Assembly (NCBI GenBank): GCA_019454165.1 | Contig: CP075367.1 | Span: 1,838,805-1,902,804 of the forward strand | From: Anaerolineales bacterium | GTDB lineage: Bacteria; Chloroflexota; Anaerolineae; Anaerolineales; UBA11579 | Direction: 5' to 3' | DNA length: 64,000 bases | Shown here: positions 40,756-47,242 of the stretch, piece by piece | Layout of the letters: each line of letters opens with the position of its first letter | How positions within the stretch are numbered: the stretch's first letter is position 1 | Position numbers and translations under genes: made by a program | The notes under the pieces: model-generated | What the model saw: the letters and a program-made list of their open reading frames with translations, nothing else | Databases searched by the model: none | Told to the model about the DNA's origin: nothing

Positions 40756-41586
40756 ATGACCGAGACCCTGCCCCGCGCCCAGTGGCGCCTGCTGCGCCAC
40801 GCTCCGGCCAGCGGCACGCGCAACATGGCCATAGACGACGCCATCCTGGAGCTGGCCCGCAAGGGCGAAGCCCCGCCCACTCTGCGCTTGTACGACTGGG
40901 CACCCGGTACGCTGACCCTGGGCCTCGGCCAGCCGCTGGCGGATGTGGACTCCGGGCGCCTGGCAGCTAACGGCTGGGGCATCGTGCGCCGCCCCACCGG
41001 CGGCCGCGCCATCCTGCATATTGATGAGCTGACCTATTCGGTCATCGGGCCGAATGACGAGCCGCGCCTGGCCGGCGGCGTGCTGGAGAGCTACCGGCGC
41101 ATCTCAGGCGCGTTGATGCGCTCCTTAAAGGTGCTGGGCTTGCGCGTGGAGCAGCAAACCGGCCACCAGCTGCCCGGCGCCGACCAGGGGCCGGTGTGTT
41201 TTGAAGTCCCCTCAGATTATGAGATCACCCTGGGCGGCAAGAAGCTCATCGGCAGCGCCCAGGCACGCCGCAAAGGCGGCGTGCTGCAGCACGGCAGCCT
41301 ACCGCTGTATGGCGACATCGCCCGCATCACCGAGGCGCTGGTCTACCCCAGCCAGGCCGAGCGTGAGGAGAGCGCGGCCCGCGTGCGCCAGCGTGCGGCC
41401 ACGGCCGAAGAAGGCCTCGGCCGCACGCCGACCTATGCCGAAGCCGCCGCGGCCTTCATCGAAGGCTTTGCCGAGATGCTCAACATTGACCTCGTCGAAG
41501 GCGAGCTTGACTCCGCCGAAGAGGCCGCCGCGGCCGAATGGGAAGCGCAGCGCTACGCCAGCGCGGCCTGGATGGAAAGAGCGTAG
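40756..41586 (+). CDS. Lipoate--protein ligase A family protein
   Basis: 276 residues of the BPL/LplA fold. RNMAIDDAILELARKG, LRLYDWAPGTLTLGLGQPL and the lipoyl-AMP region RRPTGGRAILHIDELTYSVI are family blocks; the catalytic Lys is in ITLGGKKLIGSAQARRKGG, followed by LQHGSLPLYGD. It attaches lipoate or octanoate to carrier proteins. The only lipoyl protein visible in this window is GcvH at 58982. It could also be an octanoyltransferase of the LipM type. No ribosome site; a -10 box is 7 nt upstream. Confidence 0.87.
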   Translation: MTETLPRAQWRLLRHAPASGTRNMAIDDAILELARKGEAPPTLRLYDWAPGTLTLGLGQPLADVDSGRLAANGWGIVRRPTGGRAILHIDELTYSVIGPNDEPRLAGGVLESYRRISGALMRSLKVLGLRVEQQTGHQLPGADQGPVCFEVPSDYEITLGGKKLIGSAQARRKGGVLQHGSLPLYGDIARITEALVYPSQAEREESAARVRQRAATAEEGLGRTPTYAEAAAAFIEGFAEMLNIDLVEGELDSAEEAAAAEWEAQRYASAAWMERA

Positions 41587-41661
41587 ATGCTAGTGAACGG
41601 TAAGGAGTAATCAGCGAGCAGGGTTGCCTGGTTACTGGTTACTCATCACTGTTCACTGTTT
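41587..41661. repeat. Hairpin-forming intergenic repeat, copy 2
   Basis: Left arm AGTGAACGGTAAGGAGTAAT... pairs with right arm ...TTACTCATCACTGTTCACTG with about 80 percent complementarity. It fills the whole gap between the lipoate ligase and the DUF4230 gene. Confidence 0.65.
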
Positions 41662-42327
41662 TTATTCAAAGATTACTTCTGGAAATCCCAACTGCAAGAA
41701 AAAGCGATACAGAAAGTTCTCAGCGTTGATCTGGGCTTGATTCAGAATGCCGTCCGACAAGGCGGCTTTTTCAATTTCGTCTTCGGCGGCCTGGCGGGCG
41801 ACGGTCTCCAGGCTCTGGTCGCCACGGGTCAGCACGCCCTGCTCGCGGTCGTAGACGTACGACTTGTCATTCTCCAGCGTGGCGACGAAGATCTCGGCCG
41901 GGGGCAGTTTCACATACAGCACGCCGTCTTCGATGCGCAGGTCCTCGGGCTGCAGCTTCTGCAGGTCTACGCCGGCGATGACCGTGCCGTGCGCTACGAA
42001 CAGGAGGCGGTCGCCGACCAGGAAGCCGAACAGACCCTGGCGCGTTTCGGCGGTAATGATCTTCTCGACCGAGTACTGGATGGTCTCAAGGCGGGCCATG
42101 CTGCGCACCTCGTGCACGATGGTGACCGGGTCCGGGATCACGGTGGGCGTAGGGTTGAGCACGTTGGCGACCTGGGTGCTGACCGACTCCGACAGCTGCT
42201 GGACCGGGTTGAGCGTGGCGTTGGCCGCCCCGCGCACCACATCGAGGATCTGGAGCATGCCCCAGCCCACGATGCCAATCAGCACTAGGGAGGCAACCAC
42301 CGGCAACCACGCGCGTACTTTTTCCAT
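41662..42327 (-). CDS. DUF4230-domain membrane-anchored protein
   Basis: 221 residues from ATG 42327. One N-terminal membrane helix (WLPVVASLVLIGIVGWGML) and an extracytoplasmic DUF4230 domain: TIVHEVRSMARLETIQYSVE, GDRLLFVAHGTVIAGVDLQK, EDGVLYVKLPPAEIFVATLE and NDKSYVYDREQGVLTRGD. Function of the family is unknown. The gene is divergent from the DUF503 gene, and the two share a palindromic -10 core at 42337-42346. Confidence 0.85.
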   Translation of the reverse strand: MEKVRAWLPVVASLVLIGIVGWGMLQILDVVRGAANATLNPVQQLSESVSTQVANVLNPTPTVIPDPVTIVHEVRSMARLETIQYSVEKIITAETRQGLFGFLVGDRLLFVAHGTVIAGVDLQKLQPEDLRIEDGVLYVKLPPAEIFVATLENDKSYVYDREQGVLTRGDQSLETVARQAAEDEIEKAALSDGILNQAQINAENFLYRFFLQLGFPEVIFE

Positions 42328-42336
42328 AGTGAGTTG

Positions 42337-42346
42337 ATTATATAAT
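42337..42346. promoter_or_regulatory. Palindromic ATTATATAAT serving as -10 for two divergent genes
   Basis: On plus, TATAAT (42341-42346) is 6 nt before ATG 42353; on minus, TATAAT (42342-42337) is 9 nt before ATG 42327. Both would give leaderless or nearly leaderless mRNAs, and only one can be open at a time. Confidence 0.55.
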
Positions 42347-42352
42347 GCGCGC

Positions 42353-42637
42353 ATGAAAGTTGGCGTGCTGCTGCTGCACCTCAGATTCGTGGGCAGCGAT
42401 TCGCTCAAGGCCAAGCGCAGCCGCCTGCTGCCGCTGCTGGCCCGCCTGCGGCGCGAGTTCAACGTGTCTGCCGCCGAGGTGGACCAACAGGACAGTTGGC
42501 AGGATGCGGTGGTGGCCTGCGCCGTGGTGAACACGCAGGCCGGTGGGGCCGAGCGGGCGCTGCAAGAGATCGTGACCTGGGTGGAACGCCACTGGCACGA
42601 TGCCGAAGTGGTCAGTGACCAGATCGAGTTGATCTAG
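42353..42637 (+). CDS. DUF503 (YlxP-like) protein
   Basis: 94 residues: KVGVLLLHLRFVGSDSLKAK, RSRLLPLLARLRREFNVSAA, then WQDAVVACAVVNTQ and a final helix. This is the DUF503/YlxP alpha-beta fold, a family often found by rbfA and infB and thought to touch ribosome or nucleic acid function, though its role is not settled. Here it stands alone. It has no ribosome site and a perfect TATAAT at six bases. Confidence 0.9.
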   Translation: MKVGVLLLHLRFVGSDSLKAKRSRLLPLLARLRREFNVSAAEVDQQDSWQDAVVACAVVNTQAGGAERALQEIVTWVERHWHDAEVVSDQIELI

Positions 42638-42748
42638 GGCAGCGGGCTGCTTTGTGCAGCTATTTGAAAGATGTGCCAATATAGATTCCTCCCTGATCGG
42701 CTCCGGCGGTGTGACCCCGGAAACCACACGAAATGACATGCGAAGAAG

Positions 42749-42775
42749 GAGAGCGCCCTTGCGGGCGCTCTCTTG
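42749..42775. terminator. Terminator between DUF503 and the small lipoprotein gene
   Basis: GAGAGCGCCC, loop TTGC, GGGCGCTCTC. T-runs are weak on both sides. Confidence 0.7.
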
Positions 42776-42776
42776 G

Positions 42777-43205
42777 TTAGCGGCGGCGTGTAGCTTTCTT
42801 GGCCACCTTTTTCCGGGTCGGTGTTTTGCGCACCGCCACTGACCCAATGTCAGGCGATGTAAGCCCGGCGATCAGGGTCAGCATGAAGCCGGCGGCGGCC
42901 ACCCAGGTGCCATAGCGCACCGCGGTGTCCGCATTGCCATCCTGCACGACCATCAGAGCCGCTACGGCCAGGGCCGCCAGGCCCAAGCCGCCCAGCCCGA
43001 TCTGGGCGTTGCGGGTGACGTAGAACAGCCCCAGGGCGGCACAGATGGCGGCCACAGCCACCAGGATCTTGTGCAGTTCAGCCCCATCCATGCGGAAGAG
43101 GCCCGGGCCGGTGATCTCACCGTCGCCACAGCTGGCGAGCGGCAAGACCATGAGAGCAAAAAGTGCGATCAAAGAACCAAGTCGAGAGAGTGTCGTTTTT
43201 TCCAT
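42777..43205 (-). CDS. Small lipoprotein-like membrane protein with basic tail
   Basis: 142 residues from ATG 43205, preceded by AAGGAGG. The signal sequence ends at a good lipobox (LPLASCGDGE, Cys26). Three hydrophobic segments follow: ILVAVAAICAALGLFYV, LGGLGLAALAVAALMVV and WVAAAGFMLTLIAG. The C-terminus is TPTRKKVAKKATRRR, an H1-like basic tail like that of the DUF1385 protein. I do not recognise a family. If the lipobox is used the protein is anchored outside while its tail, after three helices, faces inward. Confidence 0.7.
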   Translation of the reverse strand: MEKTTLSRLGSLIALFALMVLPLASCGDGEITGPGLFRMDGAELHKILVAVAAICAALGLFYVTRNAQIGLGGLGLAALAVAALMVVQDGNADTAVRYGTWVAAAGFMLTLIAGLTSPDIGSVAVRKTPTRKKVAKKATRRR

Positions 43206-43277
43206 ATTGGTTCCTCCTTGTACTGCGATAACGAAAAATAACGCAGAGAGTGATGGAGTCAAACGGATGAGCAAAAC

Positions 43278-43628
43278 TTAAGAAACCGTTGCACCCGTAT
43301 CATCAGAAATGGTACGTTCAGCACTTTCTTGCAGAGCAGCCCAATATGGATACAGGGTTGCGGACATTAAGCCATTTTTGACCAAAGGGTCTGCCAGCAT
43401 ATGGTCCTGAGCAGCCTGGCCAGAAACTGTCTTCACTATAACGAGCAGCAACATATCTTTATCATCATTGCGGGTGCGCCCGGTATCCACCAGAATGTTA
43501 TTGGCAAGCAGGTGTTTCTGGTACGCATAGTGCTCGCGTACATGGATCTGCTCTGCATAAGTCGGGTCTACCAGCATCTCGGGCCGGTTCGGGCGCAAGA
43601 TGTACAGCCACTCCTCCAACTCGGCCAT
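43278..43628 (-). CDS. YciI-family protein
   Basis: 116 residues. WLYILRPNRPEMLVD, VREHYAYQKHLLANNILVDT and the mid-chain Asp/His pair belong to the YCII dimeric alpha/beta barrel family. Members have been linked to small-molecule dehalogenase or lactonase chemistry, but most are uncharacterised. It starts directly after the acyl-CoA dehydrogenase stop and probably shares its transcript, so it may act on a related metabolite. Confidence 0.75.
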   Translation of the reverse strand: MAELEEWLYILRPNRPEMLVDPTYAEQIHVREHYAYQKHLLANNILVDTGRTRNDDKDMLLLVIVKTVSGQAAQDHMLADPLVKNGLMSATLYPYWAALQESAERTISDDTGATVS

Positions 43629-44762
43629 TTACTCCTCCACTACGTGGCGGGCGATGACCATGCGCATGATCTCGCTGGTGCCTTCGCCAATCGTCATCAG
43701 GCGTGCATCCCGATAGATGCGCTCCACCGGGAATTCGGAGCTGTAGCCGTAGCCGCCATGGATCTGGATGGCGTTGCGGCACACCATTTCGGCGGCCTCG
43801 GTGGCGAAGAGCTTGGCCATAGCGGCTTCTTTGGCAAAGGGCTTGCCGTTGTCCTTGTTCCAGGCGGCCTGCCACACCAGCAGGCGGGCGGCGTTGAGCT
43901 GGGTCTCGGCATCCGCCAGCATCCATTGGATGGCTTGATGGTTGGCGATGGGCTGGCCGAAGGTCTTGCGCTGCTTGGCGTACTTGACCGCTTCTTCGAG
44001 CGCAGCGCGGCCAAGGCCAACCGAGAGCGCGCCGATGCCGACGCGGCCGCCATCCAGCGTGGCGAAGGTGTAGTGCAGGCCTTTGCCCTGCTCGCCGACG
44101 AGATTGCCAGCCGGGACGCGCACATTCTGGTAACTGACGGCATGGGTGGGCGAGCCGTGCAGGCCCATCTTCTTTTCAGCCGGGCCGATGGAAAGGCCCT
44201 GGCTATCGGTGGGGACCAGGATCAGGCTGTGACGCTCGCCGGTGCGCACCAGGGTGACGATGAAATCAGCAATGGACGCGTTGGTGCACCACATCTTGTT
44301 GCCGTTGATGACCCAGTGGTCGCCGTCCAGCACGGCAGTGGTTTGCACCCCACCGCTGAGGTCTGACCCGGCGCCGGGTTCGGTGAGCGCCAGGGCGGCC
44401 AGCTTGCTTTTGCCGCCGGCGGCGACTGGCAAGTAGGTTTGCTTCAACTCCTCGGAGCCAAACAGGGCCACCGGGGCGCAGCCCAGGGCGCTGTGGGCGC
44501 CGATGCTGAGGGCGGTGCTGCCGCAGCCCCAGCCCAGCTCCTCGACCGCCAGGACGATGCTGAGCGTATCCAGCGCGGCGCCGCCGTACTCCTCGGGGAT
44601 GTGCATACCCAGCAGGCCGAGGGCGGCGCCTTTGCGGGCGGCCTCCCAATTGAACTCGCTGCGCTCATCCACTTCGCGGGCCTTGGGCTTGATCTCCTTG
44701 GCGACAAAGTCGTGCACGGCAGCTTGCCATTGTTTGTGCTCCTGGCTCAGTTCAAAGTTCAT
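43629..44762 (-). CDS. Acyl-CoA dehydrogenase
   Basis: 377 residues from ATG 44762, with AAAGGAG upstream; the reading frame is open further but that part translates the repeat region. FELSQEHKQWQAAVHDFVAK opens the helical N-domain. FAD/substrate motifs are LALTEPGAGSDLSGGVQT and MWCTNASIADFIVT. The catalytic Glu is in LMTIGEGTSEIMRM, the position used by short- and medium-chain enzymes, and QIHGGYGYSSEFPVERIYRD is the FAD-binding C-domain. It introduces the alpha-beta double bond in acyl-CoA and needs ETF. Chain length cannot be told. Confidence 0.93.
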   Translation of the reverse strand: MNFELSQEHKQWQAAVHDFVAKEIKPKAREVDERSEFNWEAARKGAALGLLGMHIPEEYGGAALDTLSIVLAVEELGWGCGSTALSIGAHSALGCAPVALFGSEELKQTYLPVAAGGKSKLAALALTEPGAGSDLSGGVQTTAVLDGDHWVINGNKMWCTNASIADFIVTLVRTGERHSLILVPTDSQGLSIGPAEKKMGLHGSPTHAVSYQNVRVPAGNLVGEQGKGLHYTFATLDGGRVGIGALSVGLGRAALEEAVKYAKQRKTFGQPIANHQAIQWMLADAETQLNAARLLVWQAAWNKDNGKPFAKEAAMAKLFATEAAEMVCRNAIQIHGGYGYSSEFPVERIYRDARLMTIGEGTSEIMRMVIARHVVEE

Positions 44763-45092
44763 TTGGGCAGGTCTCCTTTGGGGTTGCGGTGGATTAATTG
44801 TACGCCGAACTAAGATGTTGTTCGTTTTGGGTGTGGGGGTGTTGCGCCGCTTTGCGGCGCGGGCGTTTTTGCCCCGCAAGCGGGGCGACAAACACCATGC
44901 TCGAGATGTTGTTCGTTTTGGGTGTGGGGGTGTGGGGTGCAACTGAAAAGATATCTGGCAGCAGGAGATGTGCGCTTCGCTCAGGATGAAACATGCGAGC
45001 ACTATGCCAGAACTTTTGGATGGGAAGGGATCTTGGTTGGCAGTGTCAAGCAAAAAGACTGTGCTTTTTTGATTCGCTTTATACTTTTACGC
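44763..45092. repeat. Intergenic region with a 30-bp direct repeat and two hairpins
   Basis: An exact 30-nt sequence beginning AGATGTTGTTCGTTTTGGGT occurs at 44813-44842 and again at 44904-44933. Between the copies are GCGCCGC-TTT-GCGGCGC and GCCCCGC-AA-GCGGGGC hairpins. The remainder (44934-45092) holds no convincing gene; it contains GCTTCGCTCAGGATGAAA, a string often seen in dispersed repeats. Confidence 0.75.
45080..45085 (+). promoter_or_regulatory. -10 box 7 nt before ung (leaderless type)
   Basis: TATACT, TTTACGC, ATG 45093. Confidence 0.5.
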
Positions 45093-45755
45093 ATGGATGT
45101 GCGCATCGAAGCCAGTTGGAAGGAAAAGCTGGCCGAAGAATTCGAAAAGCCGTATTTTGGGCAACTGGCCGAGTTCGTACGGGCGGAGTACAAGCAGTTC
45201 ACCATCTACCCGCCCGGCGGCAAGATCTTCAATGCGTTCGATGCCTGCCCCTTCGACAAAGTGAAGGTGGTGATCCTGGGCCAAGACCCGTATCACGGCC
45301 CCGGCCAAGCCAACGGGCTGAGCTTCTCGGTCAGCGAGGGCGTGCCGCTGCCGCCCTCGCTGCAGAACATCTATAAGGAACTCAGAGACGATCTGGGCGT
45401 AGCGCCGCCCGCCAGCGGCGACCTGGAGCGCTGGGCGCGCCAAGGCGTGCTGCTGCTCAACGCCACGCTGACCGTGCGCCGGGGTGCGGCGGCCAGCCAC
45501 CAGGGCAAGGGCTGGGAAGAATTCACCGATGCAGCGCTGCGGGTGCTATCGCAAGAACGCGAGCACTTGGTGTTCATTTTATGGGGCGCATATGCGCGCC
45601 GTAAGGGTGCGTTCATTGACCGCATGAAGCACCTGGTGATCGAGTCGGCCCACCCTTCGCCGCTCTCAGCGCACAATGGCTTCTTTGGCAGCAAGCCGTT
45701 CTCGAAGACGAATGAATATTTGACACAGTATGGGGTTGAGCCAGTAAGTTGGTAA
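45093..45755 (+). CDS. ung: Uracil-DNA glycosylase (family 1)
   Basis: 220 residues from ATG 45093; the frame upstream is open but runs through repeats. The water-activating Asp is in VVILGQDPYHGPGQANGLSF, LLLNATLTVRRG gives the uracil-binding Asn, and HPSPLSAHNGFFG is the leucine-loop motif with the catalytic His. It removes uracil from DNA to start base excision repair. VFILWGAYARRKG is also family-typical. A perfect 23-bp inverted repeat follows as terminator. Confidence 0.96.
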   Translation: MDVRIEASWKEKLAEEFEKPYFGQLAEFVRAEYKQFTIYPPGGKIFNAFDACPFDKVKVVILGQDPYHGPGQANGLSFSVSEGVPLPPSLQNIYKELRDDLGVAPPASGDLERWARQGVLLLNATLTVRRGAAASHQGKGWEEFTDAALRVLSQEREHLVFILWGAYARRKGAFIDRMKHLVIESAHPSPLSAHNGFFGSKPFSKTNEYLTQYGVEPVSW

Positions 45756-45767
45756 AGGCCTCACCAC

Positions 45768-45821
45768 AAAGACACAAAGGGCACAAAGTTTTCTTACTTT
45801 GTGCCCTTTGTGTCTTTGTAG
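45768..45821. repeat. Perfect 23-bp inverted repeat, likely bidirectional terminator
   Basis: ACAAAGACACAAAGGGCACAAAG, 8-nt loop, and the exact reverse complement. It separates the converging ung and EamA genes. The A/C-only arms are unlike ordinary GC-rich terminators. Confidence 0.8.
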
Positions 45822-45836
45822 TTAATCCTTTAGCTG

Positions 45837-46676
45837 CTACGCCGTGATCAGCGCGATCGCCAGCAAGGCCAGCCCCACTCCGGCGACCTGCAAGCGGCTG
45901 AGGTGTTCTTTCTCGATGAGACGGGCCAGCAGCACGGTGATGCCCGGGTAGAGCGAGACCAGCACCGCGGCAATATCCAGCCGGCCGGATTGCACGGCGC
46001 GCAGGAATAGAAAATTGCCCAGCATGTCGAGCACGCCGGAGCCAATGAGGATGAGTATCGGCAGCTTGGCGGGCAGCTGCATCCGCCGGGTTGCCAGGGC
46101 GATGCCGGCCAACAGCAAGCTGGACGCCAGGCGGCTGGCAGCCAGCGGCCAGAAGGTAGCGCCCGCGCCGATCTGATCCAGCGTGGTGAAGAACAGGCCA
46201 AAGCCCAGCCCGGCGATGATGCCGAAGCGTAGACCAGAATTCTGGCTGTGTTCGCCACCGCGCGGCGAGAGCAGCCAGATGCTGGCCAGCGCCAGCGCAA
46301 AGCCCCACAACTGCTGCTGAGGCGGCATGCCAGTGCTGAACGCGGTGACCAAAACCGGCACCATGGCGCCTAGGGCGGCGGCCACCGGCGAAACCACGCC
46401 CATGCGCCCCACGGCGAAGCCGTGCAGCATAGACATGAAACCGACCGTGCCCACCAGGCCGCCCAGCACGCCCCAGCCCAGATCAGATAGCGAGGAGAGC
46501 GGCTCGCCGATGATGAGCGCGCCGACCAGAGCGGCCAGGAAGCCGATCGGCAGTGAGATGAGCAGCGTAAGCAGCGCGCCGATGCGACGCGCGCCGAGAC
46601 CGCTGACAAAATCTCCGCTGCCCCAGGTCAGGGCGGCGGAGAAGGCATACATGATCGAGGTTGCGAGGGCGTTCAT
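45837..46676 (-). CDS. EamA-family (DMT) transporter
   Basis: 279 residues, about ten hydrophobic helices in two EamA halves: ALTWGSGDFVSGLGARRIGA, LVGTVGFMSMLHGFAVGRMG (first half) and IGSGVLDMLGNFLFLRAVQS, VLVSLYPGITVLLARLIEKE (second half). The last pattern (SLYPGxTVLLAxxxxKE) is typical of DMT exporters. Substrate unknown; relatives export amino acids, drugs or nucleosides. The ATG is not preceded by a clear ribosome site. Confidence 0.9.
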   Translation of the reverse strand: MNALATSIMYAFSAALTWGSGDFVSGLGARRIGALLTLLISLPIGFLAALVGALIIGEPLSSLSDLGWGVLGGLVGTVGFMSMLHGFAVGRMGVVSPVAAALGAMVPVLVTAFSTGMPPQQQLWGFALALASIWLLSPRGGEHSQNSGLRFGIIAGLGFGLFFTTLDQIGAGATFWPLAASRLASSLLLAGIALATRRMQLPAKLPILILIGSGVLDMLGNFLFLRAVQSGRLDIAAVLVSLYPGITVLLARLIEKEHLSRLQVAGVGLALLAIALITA

Positions 46677-46706
46677 TTACTCTTATGGCGCAATTGGAGT
46701 GCGCTC

Positions 46707-47183
46707 TTACTTCTTGCGCTTGGCAGCTTTCTTGGTCGTCTTGCGCGGCTCCAGCATGCTGCCGCGGCAATTGGCTGCACCGCAGCGGCACAGGTAGAGC
46801 TTGTCTACATCCGCCGGGTCATCCTTGCTGCGGGTCAGGTTGTAGTCGTAGAACAGCTCCTCACCCTTATGGATGGTGCGCGTGGCTTCGATGTAAATGC
46901 GGCCGTTGTCGTCCACCGCTTCGCAGTTGGGATCACACGAGTGGTTGATGAAGCGGGCATCGTTGCCGTTCACGCCGGCGTCGATGGTGGTCTTCTTGTC
47001 GACATTGAACAGCACCACGATACTCTTCGGCCCGGCGTTGGCATAGCGTTCGTCGGCCTCTTTGGGGCTGATGCGCTCGCCCTGATATTCGATGATGCGC
47101 GTGCCTTTGCGGAGCTTCTTTAGCGCAAAGCCGCCATAGCGGTGGATGGGCGACTTGCGCACTTCCATATACGGATTGGTCAT
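46707..47183 (-). CDS. SET-domain protein lysine methyltransferase-like protein
   Basis: 158 residues from ATG 47183. The SET fold is complete: VRKSPIHRYGGFALKKLRKG, IIEYQGERISPKEADERY, the pseudoknot FINHSCDPNCEA with the SAM-binding NHS, and GEELFYDYNL with the catalytic Tyr. A post-SET zinc-like cluster YLCRCGAANCRGSM follows, usual in eukaryotic enzymes. The end is basic (PRKTTKKAAKRKK). It should methylate lysines of a protein; the target is unknown. A sequence upstream matches one in front of the marR gene at 51924. Confidence 0.9.
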   Translation of the reverse strand: MTNPYMEVRKSPIHRYGGFALKKLRKGTRIIEYQGERISPKEADERYANAGPKSIVVLFNVDKKTTIDAGVNGNDARFINHSCDPNCEAVDDNGRIYIEATRTIHKGEELFYDYNLTRSKDDPADVDKLYLCRCGAANCRGSMLEPRKTTKKAAKRKK

Positions 47184-47207
47184 GTTCACCAGTGCTTTCT
47201 GTTTTGT

Positions 47208-47220
47208 GAAACTATTTGAA
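47208..47220 (-). promoter_or_regulatory. Motif TTCAAATAGTTTC upstream of the SET gene
   Basis: Minus strand TTCAAATAGTTTC, ending 24 nt before ATG 47183. The same 13-mer is at 51899-51911 in front of marR. Confidence 0.45.
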
Positions 47221-47242
47221 TTTGGCGAAGGGAATTTAACCA

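Noticed and set aside
44763..45053. N-terminal extension of the acyl-CoA dehydrogenase frame
   Set aside because: It translates the direct repeats and hairpins; the ATG at 44762 has a good ribosome site and matches the family N-terminus.
44922..45092. N-terminal extension of the ung frame
   Set aside because: The family starts at 45093 and a -10 box lies directly before it; the extension is repeat-derived.
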